Source: Bordetella parapertussis (GTDB taxonomy: Bacteria > Pseudomonadota > Gammaproteobacteria > Burkholderiales > Burkholderiaceae_B). From it: a stretch of 64,000 nucleotides of DNA. Of this stretch, positions 53,681-61,204 are shown piece by piece. The notes below the pieces were generated by a model. The model made no database searches, was not told the origin of the DNA, and saw only the letters and a list, made by a program, of their open reading frames with translations. The DNA is taken from NCBI GenBank assembly GCA_945895265.1, contig CAMDEF010000004.1:92429-156428 (forward strand), in the 5' to 3' direction. A program made the translations under genes and the position numbers. How positions within the stretch are numbered: position 1 is the first letter of the stretch; each line of letters starts with the position of its first letter.

Positions 53681-54766
53681 ATCATTTCTCCTCGTTGTTA
53701 ATGGACACAGTTAATTTATTGCCAGAGTTTCGGATTGGACAAGTGATTTGTTGTTCCTTTCCCAGTCTTACCAAATAAAAAGCCGGTTTTTTTATAGCAA
53801 TTCTTATCACTCGTATAAATAAATGTGACAAATAGAACAGAGGAAAGTTCTATATGCCAACAATTACTACCGATAACGAGTAGCGACACTCAGTTGATAT
53901 GTCGCCCAAAAACTGGACTAAGAGTCGCAGGGACGGAAATTCTGTACGGTAGCAGAGACTTGTATTCACTATCCTTAACAGGACGCTATTAACTTTGCTA
54001 ACTAATTGAATCAAGTATATGTATACAGCACAAAGACGACAGCCTATAGGGCTGTGAGCGTCACGAGAAAGCCCTGCTTACACAGCAACTTTCAAACAAG
54101 ACAAAGGTAGCCACTTATTGCTTTTGTCATTGTTGCGTTTTAAGCCGCACTTAAAAGGAGATAGCGAAACCGCCCTTACCAATTTTGGTTGTGCTTATAG
54201 TGGTGTAGTAAAGAACTCATCAAAAGAACTTTTCTATAACTGAGCCTGTTGCTTAAGGCTCAGTGTAGGTTGAATCTATCAAAAGTATTCACAAAACTAT
54301 TATTCCCTTTCATAAAAATAATTAGAGAAGAAGAAAATGTGTGAGCAGAAGCGATAGCGAATGGGAAACACAAGCGAACAGCGTTCGCTTATACATAAAC
54401 GACTTAGATTAAATCACCTATAGTTAACATTTCACATACCTATAAAAACTGTGCTATAAAAAATTACAGCTACTAACTGAAATTGGGTATCTTAAGTAGC
54501 AATACCTCAAATCATTCGTATAAAGCACAATTCTGACTGAAGTAATGCCCAAGCAACAGAACGCTTAAATAACAGCGTGTAGGGGTTGTTATAGGTGTGG
54601 CTTATTGACGACAGAGACATAAGAAAATTACGAAATTCTTATAACAGCCCACTTTGACTTTGTAAGTCATTGATTATTGGAAACTCTTTTTCTGTCAATT
54701 TTCGGTAGGAATTTTGCCAATAAGAAAACATACTAATAACAATAAATTCTTTTATGGAGGTAATAA
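53681..54766 (+). ncRNA. Long structured non-coding region (candidate RNA)
   Basis: 1086 bp without a credible ORF on either strand. Hairpins seen: GCGACA/TGTCGC (53883-53888, 53900-53905) competing with pairing of GCGAC to GTCGC at 53924-53928; ACAGCC/GGCTGT (54039-54044, 54050-54055); TGAGCC/GGCTCA (54241-54246, 54257-54262); AAGCGAAC/GTTCGCTT (54372-54379, 54383-54390). The 5' part (53681-53880) must hold the promoter of the minus-strand gene; the 3' end holds the promoter and ribosome site GGAGGT of the recombinase gene. Whether it is transcribed as one RNA, and on which strand, is inference. Confidence 0.4.
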
Positions 54767-55336
54767 ATGGCACAAGCAAAAACATTAAATCAGTCAGAAA
54801 TTGATATGGTACTGCGCTACATTAGCGCCAAGCAGAAATACAGCATTAGAAACAGGGCAATGCTACTTACAAGTTATTGGAGTGGTATGCGTGTAGGGGA
54901 GATTGCCGCACTAAGAATATCTGATGTGCGAAATGAAGATGGGACTGTTAAAGGCGAAATACGCTTGTCCGCAAATCAAACAAAGGGGAACAAAGGACGA
55001 GTGGTATTTGTAAATGAGAAGCTACGCACTGAGTTAGCCACTTACTTAAAGTATTTCTCCCCCAAAGACACATCAGTGCCTTTGTTTGCCACAGAAAAAT
55101 CAAAGGGCTTTTCGGCGAATACATTAACTCAGTGGTTTTTTTGGTTGTATCGCAAAGCTGGCGTTAGTGGCGCTTCATCGCATAGTGGCAGACGCACATA
55201 CGCCACAGGCATAGCAAGCAACGGAACAAGCCTGCGTGTGCTTATGCGCCTGATGGGGCATAAGTCTGTGTCAACTACCGCCATTTATGTGGACGCTAAC
55301 GATGATATGTTGCGTCGGGCAGTAGAGTTGGTATAA
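54767..55336 (+). CDS. One-domain tyrosine recombinase (XerC/D-like)
   Basis: 189 residues, only the catalytic domain; the N-terminal SAM-like core-binding domain of normal recombinases is missing. Full active site: Arg in WSGMRVGEIAALRIS (about 43), Lys in NQTKGNKGRVVFV, His-x-x-Arg in SSHSGRRTYATG, His in RLMGHKSVSTTAIYVD and Tyr as AIYVD. Very good ribosome site (GGAGGT, 7 bases). A second, different recombinase in the island besides int. Role unknown: element resolution, inversion or excision control are possible. Confidence 0.85.
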   Translation: MAQAKTLNQSEIDMVLRYISAKQKYSIRNRAMLLTSYWSGMRVGEIAALRISDVRNEDGTVKGEIRLSANQTKGNKGRVVFVNEKLRTELATYLKYFSPKDTSVPLFATEKSKGFSANTLTQWFFWLYRKAGVSGASSHSGRRTYATGIASNGTSLRVLMRLMGHKSVSTTAIYVDANDDMLRRAVELV

Positions 55337-55339
55337 AAA

Positions 55340-55367
55340 AAGCCCGCCTAAGTTAATAAGCGGGCTT
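55340..55367. terminator. Bidirectional hairpin terminator
   Basis: Perfect 8-bp stem AAGCCCGC (55340-55347) / GCGGGCTT (55360-55367) with a 12-base loop. On the minus strand a run of seven T follows, so it ends the AAA+ transcript; on the plus strand the tail is weaker. It lies between the convergent recombinase and AAA+ genes. Confidence 0.82.
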
Positions 55368-55374
55368 AAAAGTT

Positions 55375-55397
55375 AAGCGTCAAAAAAATCTACGCTT
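55375..55397 (+). repeat. 23-bp dyad, copy 3
   Basis: AAGCGT-N11-ACGCTT with spacer rich in A. It ends 3 bp before the stop codon of the AAA+ gene, next to the terminator. Confidence 0.82.
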
Positions 55398-55399
55398 GG

Positions 55400-56056
55400 T
55401 TATTGGTGTAGCGTATTGTCATTCCACGCTTCAATAATTTCGTCTAAGGCGCGATAGTAAGCGCGATTGTCGTAATCATTCTCATATACCGTTTCCAACA
55501 CATCACGCAATACACTATCGTCTAAATCAACTCCTTCACTTCGTAAGATATGTTGTGCGCGAGGGAAGAAACAGTCAGGTGGCGCAGGTAATACCTCAAC
55601 TACTTCTGCTCTGCTTAACAAGCCCCTGTCTATCTTTTCAACTTCATTCGTTGTAAAGATAAACAGTTCTCGTTCAGCCATTCCATCCAAGCACACTCGT
55701 AATGCACCTTTGGCTTTGGGGTCGAAGTTTACTTCTTCTATTACGGTGTAATTATTCTTCTGCCCGTTTGTGCTAAACAACTTGTCATAATGCGGTGAAC
55801 GAAAGAATTTATCTCTTACATCTTTAGCATTGTTTAACTCCTCAGCATTTACTCTGCTGACGATTACATCATCACCATCTATTGCTTTTGGTATTAAGTC
55901 TGCCAACAAACTCTTGCCAGTGCCGTAGCTACCATATAGAACTAAAGGTAACATTGATTTACTCTTCGTATAGCGTTTGATTATTGTTTCCAATTTAGGC
56001 GTTGCGAAAACAAAATCATCTATAGTCTGAGGGCGATACTTGTAATTTGTATTCAT
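55400..56056 (-). CDS. AAA+ ATPase, clamp-loader-like
   Basis: 218 residues from ATG 56056 (AAGGA upstream; the longer frame adds 13 weak residues). Walker A LVLYGSYGTGKSLLAD (about residue 28-43), Walker B-like YTVIEEVNFDPKAKG (two acidic residues), sensor 1 ELFIFTTNEVEKI, arginine finger in RGLLSRAEVVEV. The order, and the YRPQTIDDFVFATPKLETI start, resemble clamp-loader small subunits (RFC-small, T4 gp44) more than helicase loaders. It ends in a short helical domain. It could load a ring onto DNA for element replication. Followed upstream by the 270-residue gene on the same strand. Confidence 0.75.
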   Translation of the reverse strand: MNTNYKYRPQTIDDFVFATPKLETIIKRYTKSKSMLPLVLYGSYGTGKSLLADLIPKAIDGDDVIVSRVNAEELNNAKDVRDKFFRSPHYDKLFSTNGQKNNYTVIEEVNFDPKAKGALRVCLDGMAERELFIFTTNEVEKIDRGLLSRAEVVEVLPAPPDCFFPRAQHILRSEGVDLDDSVLRDVLETVYENDYDNRAYYRALDEIIEAWNDNTLHQ

Positions 56057-56125
56057 ATACTTTATCCTTATGTTGTGGACTGAGTGCGCTAACACCCAGC
56101 CCTAGTTAAAAACAACTTATGTAAG

Positions 56126-56938
56126 TTAAGCCGCTAACAATTCGCCTACTGTCTCAGTGGGCGTTTTGCTTTTTACAGCAGACTTTGCGTTAGCAAGTGC
56201 TGTATCTTTGCGTTTAACATTCGCGTTCTTTTTAGCAAGTTCCTGCTGTTTGCTAAAAAACAAAGCTAACTGCTGTTTAGCCCACTTAGTCATACCAGCC
56301 GAATACGCTGGTACAGCACCTAGTGCTTTTATATTGCCCTGTTTGTCAGCTTTACCGATAACAAATACAAAGTCTTTGTTATAAGTCTCCGCAACAAAGC
56401 TATTCGCAACCTTAAATTCCGCTAATGGATTTAGTATTGCGTTCGCTAATGTCTCATCTACTAAAGTCATATTGTTAGCAATACTTGTTTCTTTTTCTAC
56501 AACTACTGACGACTTAGTAAATTGCTTCTTACACGACTCTACGCCACCACAGTCCTCTATAAACTGCGCTAACTGCTTAGCACTTATGCCTTGCTGTATA
56601 GCGGCTTGTAAAGTTCTGCTGTAGTTCATACTGCGCTGTCTATCTGTGCCAAATACATAGCGCACAAACAACGTTAATGCCAGCGTATTAGTTTGAACAC
56701 GCACCTTGTTTGCTTCTAAATTAGCTTTCATTTGCTTAACAGCTTCAGCTAATGTTGCTTTGCTAACTCGTGCTTGCTCATACATATCTAACACTTCAGC
56801 CAAAATTTCATACAATCGCTTATTACTGCGCGCGTACTCATTCTGTTCAAAGTCTTTTCGTTGTTTTACTAAAGTATCCGCTTTCGCAACGATTGCCTGT
56901 GCTGACATTACTGATTTATTACTTATTGACTTAGCCAT
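56126..56938 (-). CDS. Hypothetical helical protein, 270 residues
   Basis: Mostly helical and charged. LVKQRKDFEQNEYARSNKRL then YEILAEVLDMYEQA at the N-terminus and a Lys/Ala-rich tail (AKKNANVKRKDTALANAKSA). Cys pair in EDCGGVESCKKQF. Not recognised. Same strand as, and 69 bp ahead of, the AAA+ gene, so probably cotranscribed. AGGA-rich ribosome site ahead of ATG 56938. A partner for the ATPase, such as an accessory or adaptor protein, is inference from position only. Confidence 0.55.
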   Translation of the reverse strand: MAKSISNKSVMSAQAIVAKADTLVKQRKDFEQNEYARSNKRLYEILAEVLDMYEQARVSKATLAEAVKQMKANLEANKVRVQTNTLALTLFVRYVFGTDRQRSMNYSRTLQAAIQQGISAKQLAQFIEDCGGVESCKKQFTKSSVVVEKETSIANNMTLVDETLANAILNPLAEFKVANSFVAETYNKDFVFVIGKADKQGNIKALGAVPAYSAGMTKWAKQQLALFFSKQQELAKKNANVKRKDTALANAKSAVKSKTPTETVGELLAA

Positions 56939-57010
56939 ATGTCCTCCTATATGAAAATGGCGTTAATAAAGGAATGCGCTCGCTAAATTGCTTACGCATT
57001 TACTACATAC

Positions 57011-57033
57011 AAGCGTCAAAAAAAGCTACGCTT
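57011..57033 (+). repeat. 23-bp dyad, copy 4
   Basis: AAGCGT-N11-ACGCTT; differs from copy 3 at one spacer base (…AGC versus …ATC). It lies between the divergent 270- and 340-residue genes, an operator-like position. Confidence 0.82.
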
Positions 57034-57171
57034 GGATTTACTACAAAATCGACTAATTGTTAAAGAGGGATAAACAATTAAGTAGTTGTTTATCAATAAT
57101 TAAAGTATAGAATAAACAACGTTTACAACATAATATGTAATAATTGGTTTATATTAAATATTGGAGTTGTT

Positions 57172-58194
57172 ATGAACTTAATTGACTCGGTAAGAAGCTT
57201 CAAATACAAGTACCCCAAGTTTGGAAGGGGCGAGAAAAATAGGCTACCGATAAGCTACAGCAAAGTGTCACCCTATTACTGGTGGTGGGCATACTTACAA
57301 AAAAACGAAGAGTATCGTAAATGTTGCGCACAAGATGGTAAGGGGAAACTTGCCAAACTCTATGCTGATTTTGGTGATGTATATGAGTTGGAATTTAGAC
57401 TATGGTGGGGTAGGTTAAAACGAGGAGCTTATCTTTTTGGTGAGCAAGAGAAAAACGATAGGATTAATCAAGTTAGTAGTATGGAGAAGTGTACCGAAGC
57501 TCTACAAAATCCATCTATCATATTGGCTCGGATTCCAATCAATGAAAGTAAGTCACAATTACTTAAGTCATTCAAATTATTTTTGCGGGACAAGCATCAA
57601 ACCAAACGAGGTAGAAGAAAAGTCGTTAGTACAGCTTTATACCCATTCTGTTCAACACCTAGTGTATCCGCATTAGAGCAAACACTAACAGTCTATGATG
57701 CGTGGCAAGAATCTGTCAAATCCAAACAAAATAAAACATTGGCAGATATTGGTATTGAACTAAGGTTAGTTAGGGAATTTATCCCTAATTCAAAAGACAC
57801 ACCAAAAGAATTGACTACAAAACGAAATAAGATGAGTGCCACCGTCAGTCGTTATATAAGAGACGCAGAAAGCATTATTGCCAATACAGCATTAGGACGA
57901 TTTCCCGACAAGTCGCGTCCAGCAAAAGCTAAAAAAGAGAGTACCGTAAACAAGCCTAATATGGATGTTTATGAATATTGGCAAAAGCGAAAGAAGAAAA
58001 ATTCAAATATTACATTAGCGGAAATTGGATTTAAGTTGAAATTGGGTAGGAAAGAGTGGCTACCTACCCCAAATGACTCGGCAGAAGAGTTGGTTGTTAA
58101 ACGTAATAAAATGAGCGCAACTGTAAGTAGAATTGTTAAAAACGCTCAGTCTAAGATTGATAACGAGGCTCACGCAAAACAAGCGTCAATTTAA
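57172..58194 (+). CDS. Putative DNA-binding protein with two C-terminal repeats
   Basis: 340 residues. The N-terminal part has an aromatic motif SPYYWWWAYLQKNEEYRKCC and FRLWWGRLKRGAYLFG. Two copies of a roughly 65-residue unit follow: 175-240 (VYDAWQESVKSKQNKTLADI, GIELRL) and 258-325 (VYEYWQKRKKKNSNITLAEI, GFKLKL), both ending RNKMSATVSR plus a helix. TLADIGIEL / TLAEIGFKL look like helix-turn-helix cores. The dyad symmetry of the 23-bp repeats would suit a protein with two such units; this is inference. TTGGAG ahead of ATG. The stop lies inside dyad copy 5. Confidence 0.6.
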   Translation: MNLIDSVRSFKYKYPKFGRGEKNRLPISYSKVSPYYWWWAYLQKNEEYRKCCAQDGKGKLAKLYADFGDVYELEFRLWWGRLKRGAYLFGEQEKNDRINQVSSMEKCTEALQNPSIILARIPINESKSQLLKSFKLFLRDKHQTKRGRRKVVSTALYPFCSTPSVSALEQTLTVYDAWQESVKSKQNKTLADIGIELRLVREFIPNSKDTPKELTTKRNKMSATVSRYIRDAESIIANTALGRFPDKSRPAKAKKESTVNKPNMDVYEYWQKRKKKNSNITLAEIGFKLKLGRKEWLPTPNDSAEELVVKRNKMSATVSRIVKNAQSKIDNEAHAKQASI

Positions 58195-58203
58195 TTTACG
58201 CTT
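58181..58203 (+). repeat. 23-bp dyad, copy 5 (right end)
   Basis: AAGCGT-N11-ACGCTT. Exact reverse complement of copy 1. It overlaps the last four codons and stop of the 340-residue gene and lies 159 bp inside attR. Together with copy 1 it brackets all island genes as inverted terminal repeats. Confidence 0.85.
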
Positions 58204-58344
58204 ATATCAATCCTTGCACCCATCGCTTTTCCCCCAATCACCCCACCGTTCGGCAGGATTACTCATCGCCATCCCCAGCACTTGAACATTTGGCTGGGTC
58301 GGCCACAGTTGAACACATTTCTTCAGCTTATCAGACACTTAAGC

Positions 58345-58350
58345 TATAAT
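58345..58350 (+). promoter_or_regulatory. Putative -10 of the rebuilt tRNA-Phe
   Basis: A TATAAT hexamer 14 bp ahead of the tRNA 5' end; the -35 (about 58322-58327) is weak. Because everything left of 58362 came with the island, the rebuilt tRNA is driven by an element-borne promoter. Confidence 0.5.
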
Positions 58351-58363
58351 TACTTCTTTTAAT

Positions 58364-58439
58364 GGCCTGGTAGCTCAGTCGGTAGAGCAGAGGATTGAAA
58401 ATCCTTGTGTCGGTGGTTCGATTCCGCCCCGGGCCACCA
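58364..58439 (+). tRNA. tRNA-Phe(GAA)
   Basis: 76 nt with encoded CCA. Acceptor GGCCTGG pairs with CCGGGCC (one G-U); D arm GCTC/GAGC; anticodon stem GAGGA/TCCTT with loop TTGAAAA, anticodon GAA; T arm GGTGG/CCGCC with loop TTCGATT. Positions 58362-58401 are attR (duplicated at 49440). A terminator follows at 58448. Confidence 0.97.
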
Positions 58440-58447
58440 AGAACCTC

Positions 58448-58477
58448 AATAGCCCACTTGTTGGGCTATTTTCTTTT
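58448..58477 (+). terminator. Terminator after tRNA-Phe
   Basis: Perfect 9-bp stem AATAGCCCA / TGGGCTATT (58448-58456, 58462-58470) followed by TTCTTTT. Confidence 0.85.
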
Positions 58478-58528
58478 CGGGCTTGGCAGGGGTAGGCGCC
58501 ATTAGACTCGGATATCCCCATCAAGAAG

Positions 58529-58545
58529 TGTCCTTTAAAAGGACA
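58529..58545. promoter_or_regulatory. 17-bp palindrome P1 (TGTCCTTTAAAAGGACA)
   Basis: Perfect dyad TGTCCTTT-A-AAAGGACA. An identical 17-mer lies at 59950. It precedes the amidohydrolase gene by about 110 bp. Operator-like. Confidence 0.7.
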
Positions 58546-58574
58546 AATCAATTACCCATCCCTGCGTTACTCAA

Positions 58575-58591
58575 TGTCGTTTTAAACGGCA
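58575..58591. promoter_or_regulatory. 17-bp palindrome P2, one mismatch
   Basis: TGTCGTTTTAAACGGCA: same GTC(C/G)-N7-(G/C)GAC layout as P1 with one broken pair. Centres of P1 and P2 are 46 bp apart, both ahead of the same gene. Confidence 0.6.
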
Positions 58592-58656
58592 GGTGAATCA
58601 ATGAATGAGCCCAGAATTTAATGATGGAGTCTATTCAAATCGAATATGATTTACCT

Positions 58657-59649
58657 ATGAATCTTAGAAAGAAAATTGCCCCGATAATTTTTGGCTTAGT
58701 TGCCATTAATTGTTTTGCATATGATGGGCCTATGATTGATGGCCATGCACACTGGGGCGATAGCTTCAATGAAGAGATCGTGCTAGATAGATATGCCAAA
58801 AGTGGTGTAGTTGCTCAGATAGTAATGCCAAGATATTTAGGGGTCCAAGGAGATTGGCCAACAACGGATGAGCGCGTGTTAGAAATTGCGGCAAGGCACC
58901 CCAATAAAATATTTGTACTAGCGGGTATGCAAAGGCCTGATTTCACTTACATGAATTGGAACTCACCCGATAGCAGCTCTCAAAGGATATTAAAAGAGAT
59001 TGATAAAAAATTAGAAGAAAAGAAAGTCTATGGAATAGGTGAAGTTTTAGTACGGCACTGGGCGTATGCCAATGAAGGACGGACAGGGCAACATGCCGAA
59101 ATTGATAAGCGGTTTGATACGGTTTTCATAAGGCAAATCGCAACAATTGCCATAAAACACCAAGTACCTGTTGTTATACATATGGAAGGCTATCCTGAGC
59201 TCGTAAAAGAAGTAGATGCCGTATTGAAAGAACAGCCAAATTTAAGGCTGGTCTGGGCACATGGTTGTGGGAGGTCTGGACCAGAGGTCATAAGAGGCTT
59301 ACTAGTAAGTCACCCCAACTTATATTGTGATCTGTCGAATATGACGAACACCGGTGGCTACGGAAGTGGGTGGCCAAGAGCAGAAGACTTTACCTATAAA
59401 TTTGAGACTAAAGGAGTCTTTCATGATCCCTATAAGAAGTTAATATTAGATTTTCCAGATCGGTTTTTTGTGGGGATGGATGTGGCCCATCAGAGTAGGT
59501 GGACCATGGAAAGCGGTAATACATTTGAAAGAAGGGTGAATAGAACAAGGGAATTGCTGGGCTCTTTACCAGAATCGGTTGCCAAAAAGTTAGCCTATGA
59601 AAATGCAATTGCTGTATATAGGTTACCAAAATTAGTAATTTCACAATGA
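58657..59649 (+). CDS. Exported metal-dependent hydrolase (amidohydrolase-2 type)
   Basis: 330 residues from ATG 58657 with signal peptide MNLRKKIAPIIFGLVAINCF-A; an in-frame ATG at 58621 would put 12 residues ahead of it. The TIM-barrel metal site is DGHAHWGDSF (His-x-His), with His in VVIHMEGYPELV and VWAHGCGRSGPEV and the catalytic Asp region in FVGMDVAHQSRW. It resembles PF04909 hydrolases/decarboxylases, but a Sec-exported one is uncommon. The substrate is unknown. Sole gene of cassette 1. No ribosome site is clear at either start. Confidence 0.78.
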   Translation: MNLRKKIAPIIFGLVAINCFAYDGPMIDGHAHWGDSFNEEIVLDRYAKSGVVAQIVMPRYLGVQGDWPTTDERVLEIAARHPNKIFVLAGMQRPDFTYMNWNSPDSSSQRILKEIDKKLEEKKVYGIGEVLVRHWAYANEGRTGQHAEIDKRFDTVFIRQIATIAIKHQVPVVIHMEGYPELVKEVDAVLKEQPNLRLVWAHGCGRSGPEVIRGLLVSHPNLYCDLSNMTNTGGYGSGWPRAEDFTYKFETKGVFHDPYKKLILDFPDRFFVGMDVAHQSRWTMESGNTFERRVNRTRELLGSLPESVAKKLAYENAIAVYRLPKLVISQ

Positions 59650-59707
59650 CTAAGCCAAGAAGTTAATTATGTTGTTTAAAATGATAGCCTAGGATTAGAG
59701 CCCCACA

Positions 59708-59742
59708 TCCTCGGCCCTGGTCGATTCCGCCCCGGGCCACCA
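59708..59742 (+). repeat. tRNA-Phe 3'-end copy 1 (attR-like tail)
   Basis: The last 22 nt (59721-59742) equal the tRNA 3' end from the T loop to CCA. The 13 bases before it (TCCTCGGCCCTGG) are shared with tails 2 and 3 (one to three changes) but not with the tRNA. Confidence 0.88.
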
Positions 59743-59743
59743 A

Positions 59744-59765
59744 AACCACCTTCGGGTGGTTTTTT
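59744..59765 (+). terminator. Terminator after tail 1
   Basis: AACCACC/GGTGGTT stem with a TTCG tetraloop and a run of six T. Confidence 0.85.
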
Positions 59766-59949
59766 CATTTCAGTTTGCGTAAAAGTAGTTGATGGTGAGC
59801 CCACCTTAGTCCTAGCGCCTTATGTCAGTGTTTAGAGCTTCTAATCTAGTTTCAGGATGAGTAATCCTGTTTGACCGTATCTGCTATTCAAGTGGTCTTG
59901 TTTGGGATCAGCGTCCGGTTACGTAACGGTTGATATTTGCGGGATTACT

Positions 59950-59966
59950 TGTCCTTTAAAAGGACA
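59950..59966. promoter_or_regulatory. 17-bp palindrome P3, identical to P1
   Basis: Same 17 bases as 58529-58545; flanks (…ACTTGTCC, GGACAGATCA) also partly agree. It lies 160 bp ahead of the exported hydrolase gene. Confidence 0.7.
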
Positions 59967-60126
59967 GATCATTTTCCACCAATAAACAAAATTAAATATC
60001 TTTTTCCTGGTTTTGTCAGACCGGATTTATGATAAGGTTAAATTCTCATTTTGTGGCGCGAACGGGTCTTTTATAGTTTTACTATAGCTCGTATAGATTG
60101 ATGGGCATCATACTTAAGGGGCGACT

Positions 60127-61095
60127 ATGTTTTTAGTAAACCAGATTCTTTTTATAATCGGCTTGTTTTTTATAGCGCTAGCACAGGCAGAAACTTGTAA
60201 TCCACAACCCTCAGGAAGAGCGGTGTTGGAAGAAATGAGCGGGGTTTATTGGATCAAAGGCGTATTGGCAGACTTTGATCCTTGTCATAGATCTGTTGAC
60301 TTAAAGTTACCATTCGGCGCTACAAAGCCGCCATTAATGATTATTTCACATGGAGGTGGTGGCTTAGGTCCTTCTGAAAAAGATATGGCTTATGCGTTTC
60401 GGGGGCTTGGATTTGCAACGTTAATTTATGATGCTTATCAAATGAATGAACTATACAGAGACTGGAAGTTTTGGTCACACACTGTCACAAACAATGCTAA
60501 GCAGAGAATGAATTTTAAGGTCACCTTAGGTGCTTATAATTGGGCAATTAAAAATGATAAGGTAGATACGAATCGCATCTATTTTCATGGTCTATCAAAT
60601 GGGGCTACAACCGTTGTGAATGTTGCTGGAGTGGTAGACCCAAACCATGTTAGGGGAGTATTTGCAGAAGGTACACTAGTAGACGGGATAGGACTCCCTG
60701 ATGACCTAAAGGTTCCTGTGCGTTTAATTTATGGACGCTTGGATAATTACGGTGGTAGAGCGCAGGATGAGTGGCGCTGGAAAATTCAGGAGTTGTGCTT
60801 GCGCAACGGAGACCCTAAAGATAATATTCAACCCAAAGGTAATTCGGAAAATTGTAATATGCTTACTAACCCATCTAACTTGACAGTTGCGCCAATTGAT
60901 TGGTATGAAGAACAAAAGAAAAAGAAAGCTAACATAGATATATGGTGGTACGACAACGCGGCTCATGGTATGTTCATAGGGTCAATTTCAAAGAGTATGC
61001 TTGGAAGTAGTAAACGGTATGGGTGGACCGGTGCAGACTCAACCGCAAGAGACAAATTTCTTGCTGATTTGAAGAAATATTTGGACAGCCAGTAG
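60127..61095 (+). CDS. Exported alpha/beta-hydrolase (dienelactone-hydrolase-like)
   Basis: 322 residues with signal peptide (MFLVNQILFIIGLFFIALAQA, then ETCNPQ). Nucleophile Ser in IYFHGLSNGATTVVN (GLSNG, about residue 157), Asp in LIYGRLDNYGGRA, His in DNAAHGMFIG; oxyanion loop MIISHGGGGLGPSEKD. Four Cys in the mature part (CNPQ; DFDPCH; ELCLRN; ENCNML) could form two disulfides. Ribosome site AGGGGCG. Esterase/lactonase chemistry is likely; the substrate is unknown. First gene of cassette 2. Confidence 0.78.
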   Translation: MFLVNQILFIIGLFFIALAQAETCNPQPSGRAVLEEMSGVYWIKGVLADFDPCHRSVDLKLPFGATKPPLMIISHGGGGLGPSEKDMAYAFRGLGFATLIYDAYQMNELYRDWKFWSHTVTNNAKQRMNFKVTLGAYNWAIKNDKVDTNRIYFHGLSNGATTVVNVAGVVDPNHVRGVFAEGTLVDGIGLPDDLKVPVRLIYGRLDNYGGRAQDEWRWKIQELCLRNGDPKDNIQPKGNSENCNMLTNPSNLTVAPIDWYEEQKKKKANIDIWWYDNAAHGMFIGSISKSMLGSSKRYGWTGADSTARDKFLADLKKYLDSQ

Positions 61096-61204
61096 AGATG
61101 GTAATAGTTAATCCCTATTGTAAGAGTGCTATATGGCTAGGATCAAAAGTGCTCCATCGGTAAGACAAAGGGACTTTATCCTTTGGTATGTGATTAGTAT
61201 AGAG

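Larger units (their letters stand above)
49440..58401 (+). mobile_element. 8.9-kb integrated island in tRNA-Phe(GAA), 5'-half type
   Basis: Bounded by a perfect 40-bp direct repeat (49440-49479 and 58362-58401) that is the first 38 nt of tRNA-Phe plus two upstream bases, ending in the anticodon loop. The content is AT-rich against the GC-richer host. Int lies just inside the left end. It carries ten predicted proteins: int, a winged-helix regulator, cargo (barrel, lipoprotein), two small proteins, a one-domain recombinase, an AAA+ ATPase, a helical protein and a repeat protein. No conjugation, phage capsid or relaxase gene is seen, so it would need help to move. The whole tRNA is rebuilt at the right end. 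Confidence 0.88.
59650..60126. other. Cassette 1/2 junction, non-coding
   Basis: 477 bp. It holds tRNA tail 1 (59708-59742), its terminator, a segment AAAGTAGTTGATGG (59781-59794) that recurs near 63952, palindrome P3 at 59950-59966, and the leader of the 60127 gene. No ORF of note. Confidence 0.6.

Noticed and set aside
53681..54766. Hidden coding gene or reverse-transcriptase-type retroelement
   Set aside because: All frames are broken by stops at short intervals and no RT or maturase motif is seen.
49678..58203. CRISPR array from the 23-bp repeats
   Set aside because: Five copies 1-3 kb apart with genes between them, not short regular spacers, and no cas genes.
58274..58298. CCCAGC/GCTGGG hairpin as terminator of the 340-residue gene
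   Set aside because: The 13-base loop is long and no T-run follows; left as an unassigned inverted repeat.
61165..61186. CAAAGG-N8-CCTTTG dyad as another member of the palindrome family
   Set aside because: The arms differ from GTCS/SGAC and the spacing is 8, so it is probably unrelated.
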